Source: an uncultured Rhodoferax sp.
GTDB lineage: Bacteria > Pseudomonadota > Gammaproteobacteria > Burkholderiales > Burkholderiaceae_C
Length of the DNA: 13,840 nt
Assembly (NCBI GenBank): GCA_936943465.1
Contig: CAKZJN010000419.1
Coordinates: 1-13,840, forward strand
Reading direction: 5' to 3'
Position numbers and translations under genes: made by a program. The notes under the pieces are model-generated. The model had not been told where the DNA came from, did not search any database, and worked only from the letters and a program-made list of their open reading frames with translations. Each line of letters starts with the position of its first letter. The stretch's first letter is position 1. Below are positions 1 to 8,532 of this stretch, piece by piece.

Positions 1-873
<873 letters not shown>

Positions 874-888
874 GGCGGAGCAAGAAAC

Positions 889-1782
889 ATGTCTATCTTC
901 ATCAATAAAGACACCAAGGTCATCACCCAGGGTATTACCGGCAAGACCGGTCAGTTCCACACCGAAAAGTGCCAGGAATACGCAAACGGCAAGAACTGCT
1001 TTGTGGCGGGCGTGAACCCCAAGAAGGCTGGCGAGTCCATCTTCAATATCCCGATCTACTCTTCCGTCAAGGAAGCCGCGACTGAAACCGGCGCTACGGT
1101 GTCGGTGATTTATGTTCCCCCGGCAGGCGCTGCAGCCGCCATCTGGGAAGCGGTTGAGGCCGATCTGGATCTGGCGATCTGCATTACCGAAGGCATTCCG
1201 GTCAAGGACATGCTGGAAGTGCGCAACCGCATGAAGGTCAAGGAAGCCGCCGGCGGCAAGAAGACCCTGTTGCTGGGCCCGAACTGCCCCGGTCTGATCA
1301 CCCCTGACGAAATCAAGATCGGCATCATGCCCGGTCACATCCACCGCAAGGGTCGTATCGGCGTGGTTTCCCGCTCCGGTACCCTGACTTATGAAGCCGT
1401 GGCGCAATTGACCGAAATCGGTCTGGGCCAGTCTTCTGCCGTCGGTATTGGTGGCGACCCCATCAACGGCCTGAAGCACATCGATGTGATGCGCGCCTTC
1501 AACGAAGATCCCGATACCGATGCCGTCATCATGATCGGTGAAATCGGTGGACCGGACGAAGCCGAAGCCGCTCGCTGGTGCAAGGCCAACATGAAGAAGC
1601 CGATCGTTGGCTTCATCGCTGGCGTGACCGCGCCTGCCGGCAAGCGCATGGGCCACGCAGGTGCCCTGATCTCCGGTGGCGCTGACACCGCGGATGCCAA
1701 ACTGGCCGTGATGGAAGAGTGCGGCTTCAAGGTCACACGCAACCCGTCTGAAATGGCCAAGTTGCTGAAGGCGATGCTGTAA
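889..1782 (+). CDS. sucD: Succinyl-CoA synthetase, alpha subunit
   Basis: Alpha subunit (297 aa, normal family length) of succinyl-CoA synthetase; it binds CoA and carries the phosphorylated histidine. Visible features are the CoA-binding Rossmann motif GITGKTGQFHT (residues 15-25), GPNCPGLI near 130, SRSGTLTYE near 161, GIGGDPINGL near 187, and the active-site histidine in GKRMGHAGALISGG (His256). The ATG at 889 is preceded by AAGG and GGAG at 872-880, a good ribosome-binding site. It lies 15 bp after sucC, in the standard sucCD order, and a strong terminator follows 40 bp downstream. That terminator separates it from the signalling operon. Nothing is unusual in the gene. Confidence 0.98.
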   Translation: MSIFINKDTKVITQGITGKTGQFHTEKCQEYANGKNCFVAGVNPKKAGESIFNIPIYSSVKEAATETGATVSVIYVPPAGAAAAIWEAVEADLDLAICITEGIPVKDMLEVRNRMKVKEAAGGKKTLLLGPNCPGLITPDEIKIGIMPGHIHRKGRIGVVSRSGTLTYEAVAQLTEIGLGQSSAVGIGGDPINGLKHIDVMRAFNEDPDTDAVIMIGEIGGPDEAEAARWCKANMKKPIVGFIAGVTAPAGKRMGHAGALISGGADTADAKLAVMEECGFKVTRNPSEMAKLLKAML

Positions 1783-1822
1783 GCGTCCGTCCTGGGTCCG
1801 GGGCTTGTCCCCACACCTGAAG

Positions 1823-1851
1823 AAGCCCAAGCAGTTTGCTTGGGCTTTTTT
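1823..1851 (+). terminator. Rho-independent terminator of sucCD
   Basis: An 11-bp perfect stem (1823-1833 with 1837-1847), rich in G and C at its core (GCCCAAGC/GCTTGGGC), with a 3-base loop and followed by six T residues (1846-1851). It lies 40 bp after the sucD stop and should end the sucCD transcript. The following signalling operon therefore needs its own promoter. Confidence 0.93.
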
Positions 1852-1882
1852 ACTTGTGCGCTCTTTTTGTCCGAAAAAAGCG

Positions 1883-1900
1883 GCAATTAGTCGAAATTGC
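1883..1900. promoter_or_regulatory. Inverted repeat GCAATT-N6-AATTGC, candidate operator
   Basis: Two perfect 6-base arms (1883-1888 and 1895-1900) around a 6-base spacer form an 18-bp dyad of the size bound by dimeric repressors or activators. It lies between the sucD terminator and the first gene of the signalling operon, where a promoter must be. The A/T-rich arms and even spacing favour a protein-binding site over an RNA hairpin. A short dyad of this kind can occur by chance, and no regulator is identified. Confidence 0.35.
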
Positions 1901-1909
1901 AGCCAATAG

Positions 1910-1940
1910 GGGGCGCCTGCTATTGTCCCTGTGGCGCCCC
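1910..1940. repeat. GC-rich 8-bp inverted repeat in the operon leader
   Basis: GGGGCGCC (1910-1917) is matched exactly by its complement GGCGCCCC (1933-1940), with 15 bases between. No T-tract follows, so it is not an intrinsic terminator. It begins 10 bp after the 1883-1900 dyad and about 100 bp before the kinase start. It could be an operator or a leader hairpin. A weak promoter-like pair (TTGCAG at 1897-1902, TATTGT at 1921-1926, 18-bp spacer) overlaps it, but the match is poor and I do not call it as a promoter. Confidence 0.35.
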
Positions 1941-2025
1941 TCTGATAACGTAGGCATCTAACGCGGTGCAACCCTTCATATCCGCCCGACGGCATGCCGG
2001 AGTTGCGCGGTTTCATTACTGTGGC

Positions 2026-2030
2026 AGGGG
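2026..2030 (+). promoter_or_regulatory. Ribosome-binding site supporting the TTG start of the kinase
   Basis: AGGGG at 2026-2030 lies 6 bases before the TTG at 2037. It is the best Shine-Dalgarno-like sequence near the 5' end of the kinase frame. It decides for TTG over the next in-frame ATG at 2100, which falls inside the first membrane segment and would remove the basic N-terminus. Rare TTG initiation suggests modest expression. Confidence 0.6.
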
Positions 2031-2036
2031 TGGTAC

Positions 2037-4691
2037 TTGAAGAAGTCTTCAAAATCGGGTGCAGGATCATTCTGGAGAACCGACGGTTTCGCCGGATTGA
2101 TGGTTTTGCTGGCAGCCGTGTTTCTGCACCTGTCAACCGACATGATTGGCGCTCTGGAGCGCCGTTTCTATGACGTTGCCAGCACCAGCACCGCACGCCA
2201 GCCCTCGGATCGCATTGCGGTTATTGCCATTGACGACCAAAGCATCGCAAACCTGGGGCGTTGGCCCTGGCCGCGCGACATTCACGCCAAACTGATTGAT
2301 CAACTCAGTGCCGCCAAGGCCAAAACCGTGGTCCATACGGCCTTCTTCTTTGAGCCGCAGGTGGATCGGGGGCTGCTATTCATCCGCAAGTTGAAAGAAG
2401 CGTTGGGTAGTTCTGCTGCTGCCGGCGGGCCCAATGAGCAGTTAGGGGCGGTCATTGCCGAGGCGGAAATTTCGCTGGATACCGATGCGCAGTTGGCGGA
2501 CAGCATCCAACGCGCGGGCAATGTATTGCTGCCATCGGTATTTACGCTGGGCGAACAGCAGGGCAAGGCCGACACGCCTTTGCCGCCGTTTGCCCTCAAG
2601 ATGGCGCTTGACGATGTCAATGGTTATTCCATCAGTGCGACACGCGGGCTGCATCCACTGGAGACGTTTGGCAATGCAGCGGCTGGCGTCGGGCATTTGA
2701 ATCAGTTTCCCGATGTGGATGGTGCCGTCCGAACCGAACCGCTGCTGGTGAACTACTTTGGCAAGGACGTTCCTTCGCTTTCGCTGCTGGCGGCCATGAA
2801 AAGTTTGAACCTGGGCCCGTCTGATATCAAGCTGCAGGCGGGAGAAGCCGTGCAGTTGGGCAAACTGCACGTGCGCACCGATGCGTCGGCCCTGATGCTG
2901 CCGCAGTTCTATCGGGGCCGCGATGGTCGTCCGGCTTTTGCTGTGGATTCGTTCTACGACGTGCTGACCGGCAAGATTCCAGCCGCCAAATATGCCGACA
3001 AGATCGTCATCATTGGCGCTACGGCGGCCGGTGTGGGTGTGCAGTTTCCGGTGCCGGGTAGCCCGGGCCTGTCGCCTGCCGAAACGGTAGCGCATATCAC
3101 CTCCAGCATCCTGAATGAGCACTTCATCGTGCAACCGTCCTGGGGTATTTGGGCTTCGTTGGGAGCCTTCTTGCTGGTGGCGGCCTATGTGGTGGCTGCC
3201 TTGCCGCGATTGACCGCAGGGAAGGCGGCACTCATCACGCTGGTCCTGTTTGCCGTACTGTTGGTAGCGGAGTTCGGCCTGTTGTCGGCGTCGGCGACCT
3301 GGTTGAAGCTGGTGTTTCCGGCGGTGGCCTTGCTGCTGGGGCACCTGGCGCTGACGACCAAACGCTTCCTGATGACCGAAGCCGGCAAGGCCAAGTCAGA
3401 CGAAGAATCGGCTGAAACCAACCGCATGATGGGGCTGGCACTGCAGGGGCAGGGCCAACTCGATATGGCCTTTGACCGTTTCCGTCGCGTTCCCATGGGC
3501 GAGGCGGTAATGGGTAACTTGTATAGCCTGGCGCTGGACTTTGAGCGCAAGCGCCAGTTCAACAAGGCCGAGGCGGTGTATTCCCATATGGCCGCTTTTG
3601 ACGCGAATTACAAAGACATTCAGGTCAAACTTAACCGCGCCAAAAACCTTTCGGAGACTGTGATGCTGGGCGGTAACACCGGCCATGCAGGAGGGACGCT
3701 GATTTTGGACAGCGGTGCCGTCGAAAAACCCATGCTGGGCCGCTACCAGGTGGAAAAGGAACTGGGCAAGGGCGCCATGGGCGTGGTGTATCTGGGCAAG
3801 GACCCCAAGATTGGCCGCGTCGTCGCCATCAAGACCATGGCTTTGAGTCAGGAGTTTTCGGGTGACGAACTGGTGGACGCCCGCGAGCGCTTCTTCCGTG
3901 AGGCCGAAACCGCCGGGCGTCTGCAGCACCAGAACATCGTGACCATCTTTGATGCCGGTGAAGAGCACGACCTGGCCTTTATTGCCATGGAATTTCTCAA
4001 GGGGCGTGATCTGGCCGAACACTGCAAGGCCGATCAACTGCTGCCGGTTGCGACGGTGCTGAGCATCGTGGCGCGGGTGGCCGAGGCGCTGGCCTACGCC
4101 CACCGCCAGAACGTGGTGCACCGCGATATCAAGCCGGCCAACATCATGTATGAGCGGGCCAGTGATACCGTCAAGGTGACCGACTTCGGTATCGCCCGCA
4201 TTACCGACTCCAGCAAGACCAAGACGGGATTGGTGCTGGGTACGCCGAGCTTTATGTCGCCGGAGCAACTGGCCGGAAAGAAGGTCGATGGCCGTTCCGA
4301 CCTGTACTCACTGGGCGTCATGTTGTACCAGTTGCTGGCTGGCGTATTGCCATTCCGGGGCGAGTCGATGTCGGAATTGATGTTCAAGATTGCCAACGAA
4401 GAGGCTGCCGACATTCGCTTGGTGCGACCCGAGCTGCCGGAAAGCCTGGCCAATGTCGTGGCGCTGTCTTTAAGCAAGCGGCCCGAGACGCGTTACCAGA
4501 CCGGAGACCAGTTTGCGGCAGATTTGCGTGCGGTTGATGGCGGAAGCGCCCAAACTGCTTCGCGGCTGCCAGATAATCAGGCTCAGGAGATTCGAAACGG
4601 CATGGAGCAGACCATGCCCTTTGATGCGACGGTTCCCAACATGCCGGCCAGCCCAGCGCCCTCGGCCCGCAGCACCGATATTGAAATATAA
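2037..4691 (+). CDS. CHASE2-domain membrane Ser/Thr protein kinase with TPR-like linker
   Basis: Predicted sensor kinase (884 aa) that phosphorylates Ser/Thr residues in response to a periplasmic signal. Order: basic N-terminus; membrane segment ~17-35; periplasmic CHASE2 domain ~37-365 with the hallmark GRWPW (74-78); three membrane segments ~371-391, 396-416 and 421-441; a TPR-like helical linker ~463-530; a Hanks-type kinase domain ~570-833; and a Pro/Ala-rich tail. All catalytic elements are present: GKGAMGVVY glycine loop (577-585), Lys599 in VAIK, Glu622, HRD (695-697) with Lys699 and Asn702, DFG (716-718), GTPSFMSPE (735-743) and Asp755. It should be active, and the RD motif fits activation-loop autophosphorylation. 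Thr541 (ETVML), Thr859 (EQTMP) and Thr865 flank the kinase domain as possible phosphosites. First gene of the operon; the PP2C gene follows after 8 bp. The ligand of CHASE2 is unknown. TTG start chosen from the Shine-Dalgarno. Confidence 0.94.
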   Translation: MKKSSKSGAGSFWRTDGFAGLMVLLAAVFLHLSTDMIGALERRFYDVASTSTARQPSDRIAVIAIDDQSIANLGRWPWPRDIHAKLIDQLSAAKAKTVVHTAFFFEPQVDRGLLFIRKLKEALGSSAAAGGPNEQLGAVIAEAEISLDTDAQLADSIQRAGNVLLPSVFTLGEQQGKADTPLPPFALKMALDDVNGYSISATRGLHPLETFGNAAAGVGHLNQFPDVDGAVRTEPLLVNYFGKDVPSLSLLAAMKSLNLGPSDIKLQAGEAVQLGKLHVRTDASALMLPQFYRGRDGRPAFAVDSFYDVLTGKIPAAKYADKIVIIGATAAGVGVQFPVPGSPGLSPAETVAHITSSILNEHFIVQPSWGIWASLGAFLLVAAYVVAALPRLTAGKAALITLVLFAVLLVAEFGLLSASATWLKLVFPAVALLLGHLALTTKRFLMTEAGKAKSDEESAETNRMMGLALQGQGQLDMAFDRFRRVPMGEAVMGNLYSLALDFERKRQFNKAEAVYSHMAAFDANYKDIQVKLNRAKNLSETVMLGGNTGHAGGTLILDSGAVEKPMLGRYQVEKELGKGAMGVVYLGKDPKIGRVVAIKTMALSQEFSGDELVDARERFFREAETAGRLQHQNIVTIFDAGEEHDLAFIAMEFLKGRDLAEHCKADQLLPVATVLSIVARVAEALAYAHRQNVVHRDIKPANIMYERASDTVKVTDFGIARITDSSKTKTGLVLGTPSFMSPEQLAGKKVDGRSDLYSLGVMLYQLLAGVLPFRGESMSELMFKIANEEAADIRLVRPELPESLANVVALSLSKRPETRYQTGDQFAADLRAVDGGSAQTASRLPDNQAQEIRNGMEQTMPFDATVPNMPASPAPSARSTDIEI

Positions 4692-4699
4692 AGACACTG

Positions 4700-5485
4700 A
4701 TGCATTACAAATTTTGCGCAAAAACCGATACCGGACGGGCCCGTGACAACAACGAGGACGCTGTTGCCTTTGACGAAGAAATGCAAGTAGCGGTGTTGGC
4801 CGATGGAATGGGGGGCTACAACGCAGGTGAAGTCGCCAGTGGCATGGCTACGGCCTTCATCAAGTCCGAGCTGCACCGCTGGCTGGAAGAGGCCGGTGCG
4901 GTGGCACGCTCCAAGGATGTACGGCGTGCCATGGAAATTTGCGTGGAAAGCGCCAACGCTTCCATCCTGCACGCGGCCCACAGCAACTCCCAGTACGCGG
5001 GCATGGGTACGACGCTGGTGGTGGGCGTGTTCCGCGAAGATGGCCTGATGCTGGGCCACATCGGTGACTCGCGTTGCTACCGTTTTCGCGCCGGCGTTCT
5101 GGAGCAGATCACCCGCGACCATTCGCTGCTGCAGGAGCAACTCGATGCCGGTCTGGTGACGCCCGAACAGGCGCAAACCTCCAATATCCGCAATCTGGTG
5201 ACCCGGGCCTTGGGTGTGGAAGAGTCGGTTTTGCTCGAGGTCAATGAAATTCCGGTGCAGGTCGGCGACGTTTACCTGATGTGTTCCGATGGCTTGTCGG
5301 ACATGGTGGTGGATTCGTCCATCGCTAAAATCTTGGCAACCGAGACCGGACTGGAGCACAAGGCACAGATGCTGATCGATGCCGCCAATGCCAATGGTGG
5401 GCGGGACAATATTTCTGTTCTGATGACCGAAGTGTCCGAGGCCAGTGAAAAGCGGGGTCTAATCGCGAGATTGCTAGGAAAATAG
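4700..5485 (+). CDS. PP2C-family Ser/Thr protein phosphatase (PppA/Stp type)
   Basis: Soluble cytoplasmic metal-dependent phosphatase (261 aa, typical for bacterial Stp/PrpC/PppA enzymes) that removes phosphate from Ser/Thr, most likely reversing the adjacent kinase. Family motifs in order are RARDNNEDA (Arg15, Glu19, Asp20), ADGMGGYNAGE (Asp35, Gly36), GMGTTLV (101-107), GHIGDSRCYRFR (119-130), ITRDHSLLQEQ (137-147), NLVTRALG (165-172), MCSDGLSDMV (194-203, Asp197), and GGRDNISVL (233-241, Asp236). The metal-binding aspartates are all present, so it should be active. It has no signal peptide or membrane segment. The ATG lies 8 bp after the kinase stop without a clear Shine-Dalgarno, which suggests translational coupling to the kinase and a fixed ratio of the two. 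Confidence 0.96.
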   Translation: MHYKFCAKTDTGRARDNNEDAVAFDEEMQVAVLADGMGGYNAGEVASGMATAFIKSELHRWLEEAGAVARSKDVRRAMEICVESANASILHAAHSNSQYAGMGTTLVVGVFREDGLMLGHIGDSRCYRFRAGVLEQITRDHSLLQEQLDAGLVTPEQAQTSNIRNLVTRALGVEESVLLEVNEIPVQVGDVYLMCSDGLSDMVVDSSIAKILATETGLEHKAQMLIDAANANGGRDNISVLMTEVSEASEKRGLIARLLGK

Positions 5486-5533
5486 CGCGCGTTTTAGATT
5501 TCCAGAATCAAATTACAGGAAAAGGAGCCGGTC

Positions 5534-6220
5534 ATGCCGAAGATGATCGTTTCGATCGACGAAGTGGTTATTAAGGAAGTGCAGATTACCAAGGACAAAA
5601 CCACCTTGGGTCGCAGGCCTTATAACGATATCGTGATCGACAATCTGGCGGTCAGTGGGGAACACGCGGTCATTCTTATGAGCGGATCCGAGGTGGTGCT
5701 GGAGGACCTGAACAGCACCAATGGAACCTATGTCAACGGCAAGGCGATCAAGAAGCAGGCCTTGCTCAATGGCGACTCCATCGACGTTGGTAAATACAAG
5801 ATCAAATTTATCGGCGATGTGTCTTCCACCAGTTTTGACAAAACCATGGTGGTACAACCCGGCCAGATGCCTGGCGTCAGCGCCGCACCGGTACGACCAC
5901 CGGCTGCAGAAGCACCTGCTGCCAGTGCGCCGCCCGCGCCTGAGTCCGTGGCGCCCTTGAAGGCCGCTTCGATCAAGGTGCTAACCGGCGCTGCCGCGGG
6001 ACGCGAAGTACCCCTGACCAAGGTGGTAACCACCATTGGCAAGCCGGCGGTTGCGGTCGCCGCGATCACCAAACGCCACCACGGCTTTGTGGTGCACCAT
6101 GTTGAAGGTGGCGGCAGCCCAACCTTGAACGGGCAGACCATTACCTCCGATCCGGTGCCCCTGAAGCATGGCGACGTGATCGAACTGGCGGGTACCCAGA
6201 TGCAGTTCGTGCAAGTCTGA
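5534..6220 (+). CDS. FHA-domain phosphothreonine-reader protein with a second, degenerate FHA
   Basis: Soluble 228-aa protein predicted to bind phosphothreonine peptides and act as reader or adaptor for the upstream kinase. FHA domain 1 (~20-95) has the binding residues: GRR (Arg27), SGEH (Ser41, His44), and NSTNGTYVNG (60-69). A Pro/Ala-rich flexible linker (~105-145) begins with DKTMVV (Thr104), a threonine placed much like autophosphorylated threonines of small FHA regulators. Residues ~147-228 look like a second FHA fold (TTIGK, ITKRHHGF, PTLNGQTI, LKHGDVIELAG). In it the first Arg is Lys and the binding-loop Ser is Thr, so phosphopeptide binding may be lost. AAGGAG at 5522-5527, 6 bases before the ATG, is a strong ribosome-binding site, so this may be the most expressed gene of the set. 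It lies 48 bp after the phosphatase. Confidence 0.93.
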   Translation: MPKMIVSIDEVVIKEVQITKDKTTLGRRPYNDIVIDNLAVSGEHAVILMSGSEVVLEDLNSTNGTYVNGKAIKKQALLNGDSIDVGKYKIKFIGDVSSTSFDKTMVVQPGQMPGVSAAPVRPPAAEAPAASAPPAPESVAPLKAASIKVLTGAAAGREVPLTKVVTTIGKPAVAVAAITKRHHGFVVHHVEGGGSPTLNGQTITSDPVPLKHGDVIELAGTQMQFVQV

Positions 6221-6272
6221 ACGCCGGCGCTGGATAGTCGGCCAGCCCAGTCAAGCCCTTGGATTGCGTTCG

Positions 6273-8522
6273 ATGCAAACCATTTCCAAGCACTGGCCGC
6301 GCATTGCAGTCACTCTTCTGCCGCTGATACTGGCTCTGCTGCACGCCGTGGGCTTATGGCACCTGACGGTGCTGCAAAAGCTGGATGACATCATTTATGA
6401 CGCGCGATTAAAGGCCACCGCACCCAACACCCTGGATGAGCGCATCGTCATCATTGATATTGATGAAAAGAGCTTGGCCGAAGTGGGGCGCTGGCCCTGG
6501 GGACGCAATCGCATGGCGCAGCTCACGGAGGAGCTGTTTGAGCAACAAAAGATTGCCATCGTCGGATTTGACGTGGTCTTTGCCGAGGCCGATGGCAGCT
6601 CCGGTCTGCCGCAACTTCAGGCGCTGGCCAGCAAGGAGCTCAAGGACCAGACGGCCTTTGTGGATCGTCTGCGAACCTTGCAACCGCAGCTCGATTACGA
6701 CGGTCAGTTTGCACGGGCGCTCGCCAACCGGCCGGTGGTGCTGGGTTATTACCTGAACAGTGACGCCAAGGCCCATACCAGCGGGGTATTGCCCGAGCCG
6801 GTCATCCTCGCGGAGTCGTTGGCCGGGCGGGTCATTCCTTCTACTTCGTGGACCGGGTTTGGCTCCAACCTTGAAGTGCTGGCCCAGGCGGCGCCTGCCG
6901 CTGGGTTTTTCAATTCGATTACCGATCCCGATGGGGTCGTGCGTTCGTTGCCGTTGCTGGCGGAATACAAGGGCCACTACTACGAGTCGCTGGCGCTCAG
7001 CATGTTTCGCATGATTGCCGGATCACCCACGGTGGCGCCGGGCTTTTCCAATGAGCGCTTCCTGTCGCAGACCTACCAGGGCATGGACCGGGTGTTGCTC
7101 AAGAAAGGTGACAAGAGCCTGGCGATTCCGGTCGACGCGCGGGTGGCAACGCTGGTGCCCTTTCGGGGGCGTGGCGGTGCGACGGGGGGCTCCTTTAAAT
7201 ACATATCGGCCTCCGATCTCTTGGCCAAACGCCTGCCTGCGGCCAGCCTGCAGGACAAAATCGTGTTGGTGGGCACAACGGCCCCCGGCTTGCTCGACCT
7301 GCGCGTGACGCCCATGAGCGAGGCCTACCCCGGGGTGGAAACCCATGCCAATCTGATCTCGGGGCTGCTCGATGGCAACGCGCTGTTGCGGCCCGACTAT
7401 GTGCTGGGATACGAGGTGCTGAGTCTGATCGTCGCCGGCTTGATTCTGGCGTTTGGTTTGCCCTTGTTGCCAGCGTTGCAGGCCGTGGGTTTGAGCGTGG
7501 CCGTCACGCTGGCCATGACCGGCCTCAACTTCTGGCTGTATGACGCCTATGGACTGGTGCTACCGTTGGCGTCGGCGCTCAGCATGGCGCTGACGGCGTT
7601 TGGCCTGAACATGAGTTATGGCTACTTTGTGGAGAGCCGTACCAAGCGCGAGTTGGCCAATTTGTTTGGCACCTATGTGCCGCCGGAATTGGTGGATGAG
7701 ATGGTCAAAGACCCCGACGCCTATTCCATGAAGGCCAGTAACCGGGAACTTACGGTCATGTTTTGCGACATGCGCGGCTTCACCAAGATGTCTGAAAAGA
7801 TGGAGCCCACCCAACTGCAGGGCTTGCTGACGGGTGTCTTTAGCAACCTGACTTCGCTGATCCGTCAAAACAAGGGAACCATTGACAAGTACATGGGCGA
7901 CTGCGTGATGGCCTTCTGGGGCGCGCCCGTGGAAACACCGGATCACGCCCGGCTGGCCGTGAAATCGGCGATTGAAATGACGTTTGCCGTGCGCGATATC
8001 AATGCCGACCACCGCGCCAAGGGCTTGCCGGAAATTGGCATCGGGATTGGCCTGAATACGGGGCCCATGTGCGTGGGCGACATGGGTTCTAACATCCGCC
8101 GGGCCTACACGGTGATTGGAGACAGCGTGAATCTGGGCTCCCGCCTGGAGGGCCTTTCCAAAGCCTACGGGGTAGAAATTGTGGTGAGCGACTCAACCCG
8201 CCAATTGGCCCCGGAGTTTGCCTGGGAAGAGTTGGACCTTGTGCGCGTGAAGGGTAAGGCGCAGGCCGTTGCCATTTTCTACCCGCTCGGCCCGGTCAGC
8301 CAGTTGAGCGATGGTGCACAAAACGAGCTGTCTATTTGGGGCAAGTTTCTCAAAGCGTATCGCAATCAGGACTGGGATCAAGCAGAATTGATGCTGGTGA
8401 ATTTGATGCGCATCAACCCCAACAAGTACCTTTATCAGCTTTACTCGGAGCGTGTCGCATCGATGCGCCTGCTGCCGTTTGACCCTGAGTGGGACGGCGC
8501 CACCAACTTTGAAACCAAATGA
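6273..8522 (+). CDS. CHASE2-domain membrane adenylate cyclase (class III)
   Basis: Predicted membrane cyclase (749 aa) making cAMP in the cytoplasm under control of a periplasmic CHASE2 sensor. From the ATG: membrane segment ~10-28; CHASE2 ~32-365 with GRWPW at 72-76, clearly related to the sensor of the upstream kinase; three membrane segments ~375-450; a short linker (LFGTYVPPELV); class III cyclase domain ~485-675; and a TPR-like tail. The catalytic set is complete: metal Asp499 (FCDMRGFT) and Asp543 (KYMGDCVMAF), base-selecting Lys539 and Asp617 (TVIGDSVN), and transition-state Asn620 and Arg624. Lys plus Asp specify ATP, so adenylate rather than guanylate cyclase. It lies 52 bp after the FHA gene. 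A TTG at 6264 is an alternative start adding three residues; the ATG has GGA at 6261-6263 at better spacing. The sensed signal is unknown. Confidence 0.94.
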   Translation: MQTISKHWPRIAVTLLPLILALLHAVGLWHLTVLQKLDDIIYDARLKATAPNTLDERIVIIDIDEKSLAEVGRWPWGRNRMAQLTEELFEQQKIAIVGFDVVFAEADGSSGLPQLQALASKELKDQTAFVDRLRTLQPQLDYDGQFARALANRPVVLGYYLNSDAKAHTSGVLPEPVILAESLAGRVIPSTSWTGFGSNLEVLAQAAPAAGFFNSITDPDGVVRSLPLLAEYKGHYYESLALSMFRMIAGSPTVAPGFSNERFLSQTYQGMDRVLLKKGDKSLAIPVDARVATLVPFRGRGGATGGSFKYISASDLLAKRLPAASLQDKIVLVGTTAPGLLDLRVTPMSEAYPGVETHANLISGLLDGNALLRPDYVLGYEVLSLIVAGLILAFGLPLLPALQAVGLSVAVTLAMTGLNFWLYDAYGLVLPLASALSMALTAFGLNMSYGYFVESRTKRELANLFGTYVPPELVDEMVKDPDAYSMKASNRELTVMFCDMRGFTKMSEKMEPTQLQGLLTGVFSNLTSLIRQNKGTIDKYMGDCVMAFWGAPVETPDHARLAVKSAIEMTFAVRDINADHRAKGLPEIGIGIGLNTGPMCVGDMGSNIRRAYTVIGDSVNLGSRLEGLSKAYGVEIVVSDSTRQLAPEFAWEELDLVRVKGKAQAVAIFYPLGPVSQLSDGAQNELSIWGKFLKAYRNQDWDQAELMLVNLMRINPNKYLYQLYSERVASMRLLPFDPEWDGATNFETK

Positions 8523-8524
8523 GG
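8521..8524 (+). promoter_or_regulatory. Ribosome-binding site deciding the TTG start of the MBL gene
   Basis: GAGG at 8521-8524 overlaps the cyclase stop codon and lies 8 bases before the TTG at 8533. No in-frame ATG exists near the start of the conserved fold (KVRVLGCSGAI); the nearest one in frame, at 8452, is deep inside the cyclase gene and would add 27 residues unlike the family. Confidence 0.6.
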
Positions 8525-8532
8525 CCAGTGTC

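Noticed and set aside
2022..2037. Sigma-54-like TGGCAG...TAC sequence just before the kinase
   Set aside because: The -12 GC is missing and it overlaps the ribosome-binding site.
2442..3344. Minus-strand open frame of 300 codons inside the kinase gene
   Set aside because: Overlaps the well-conserved CHASE2 coding region; product is a low-complexity Arg/Gln/His-rich shadow.
3396..4268. Minus-strand open frame of 290 codons opposite the kinase domain
   Set aside because: Antisense to invariant kinase motifs, with no Shine-Dalgarno or motif of its own.
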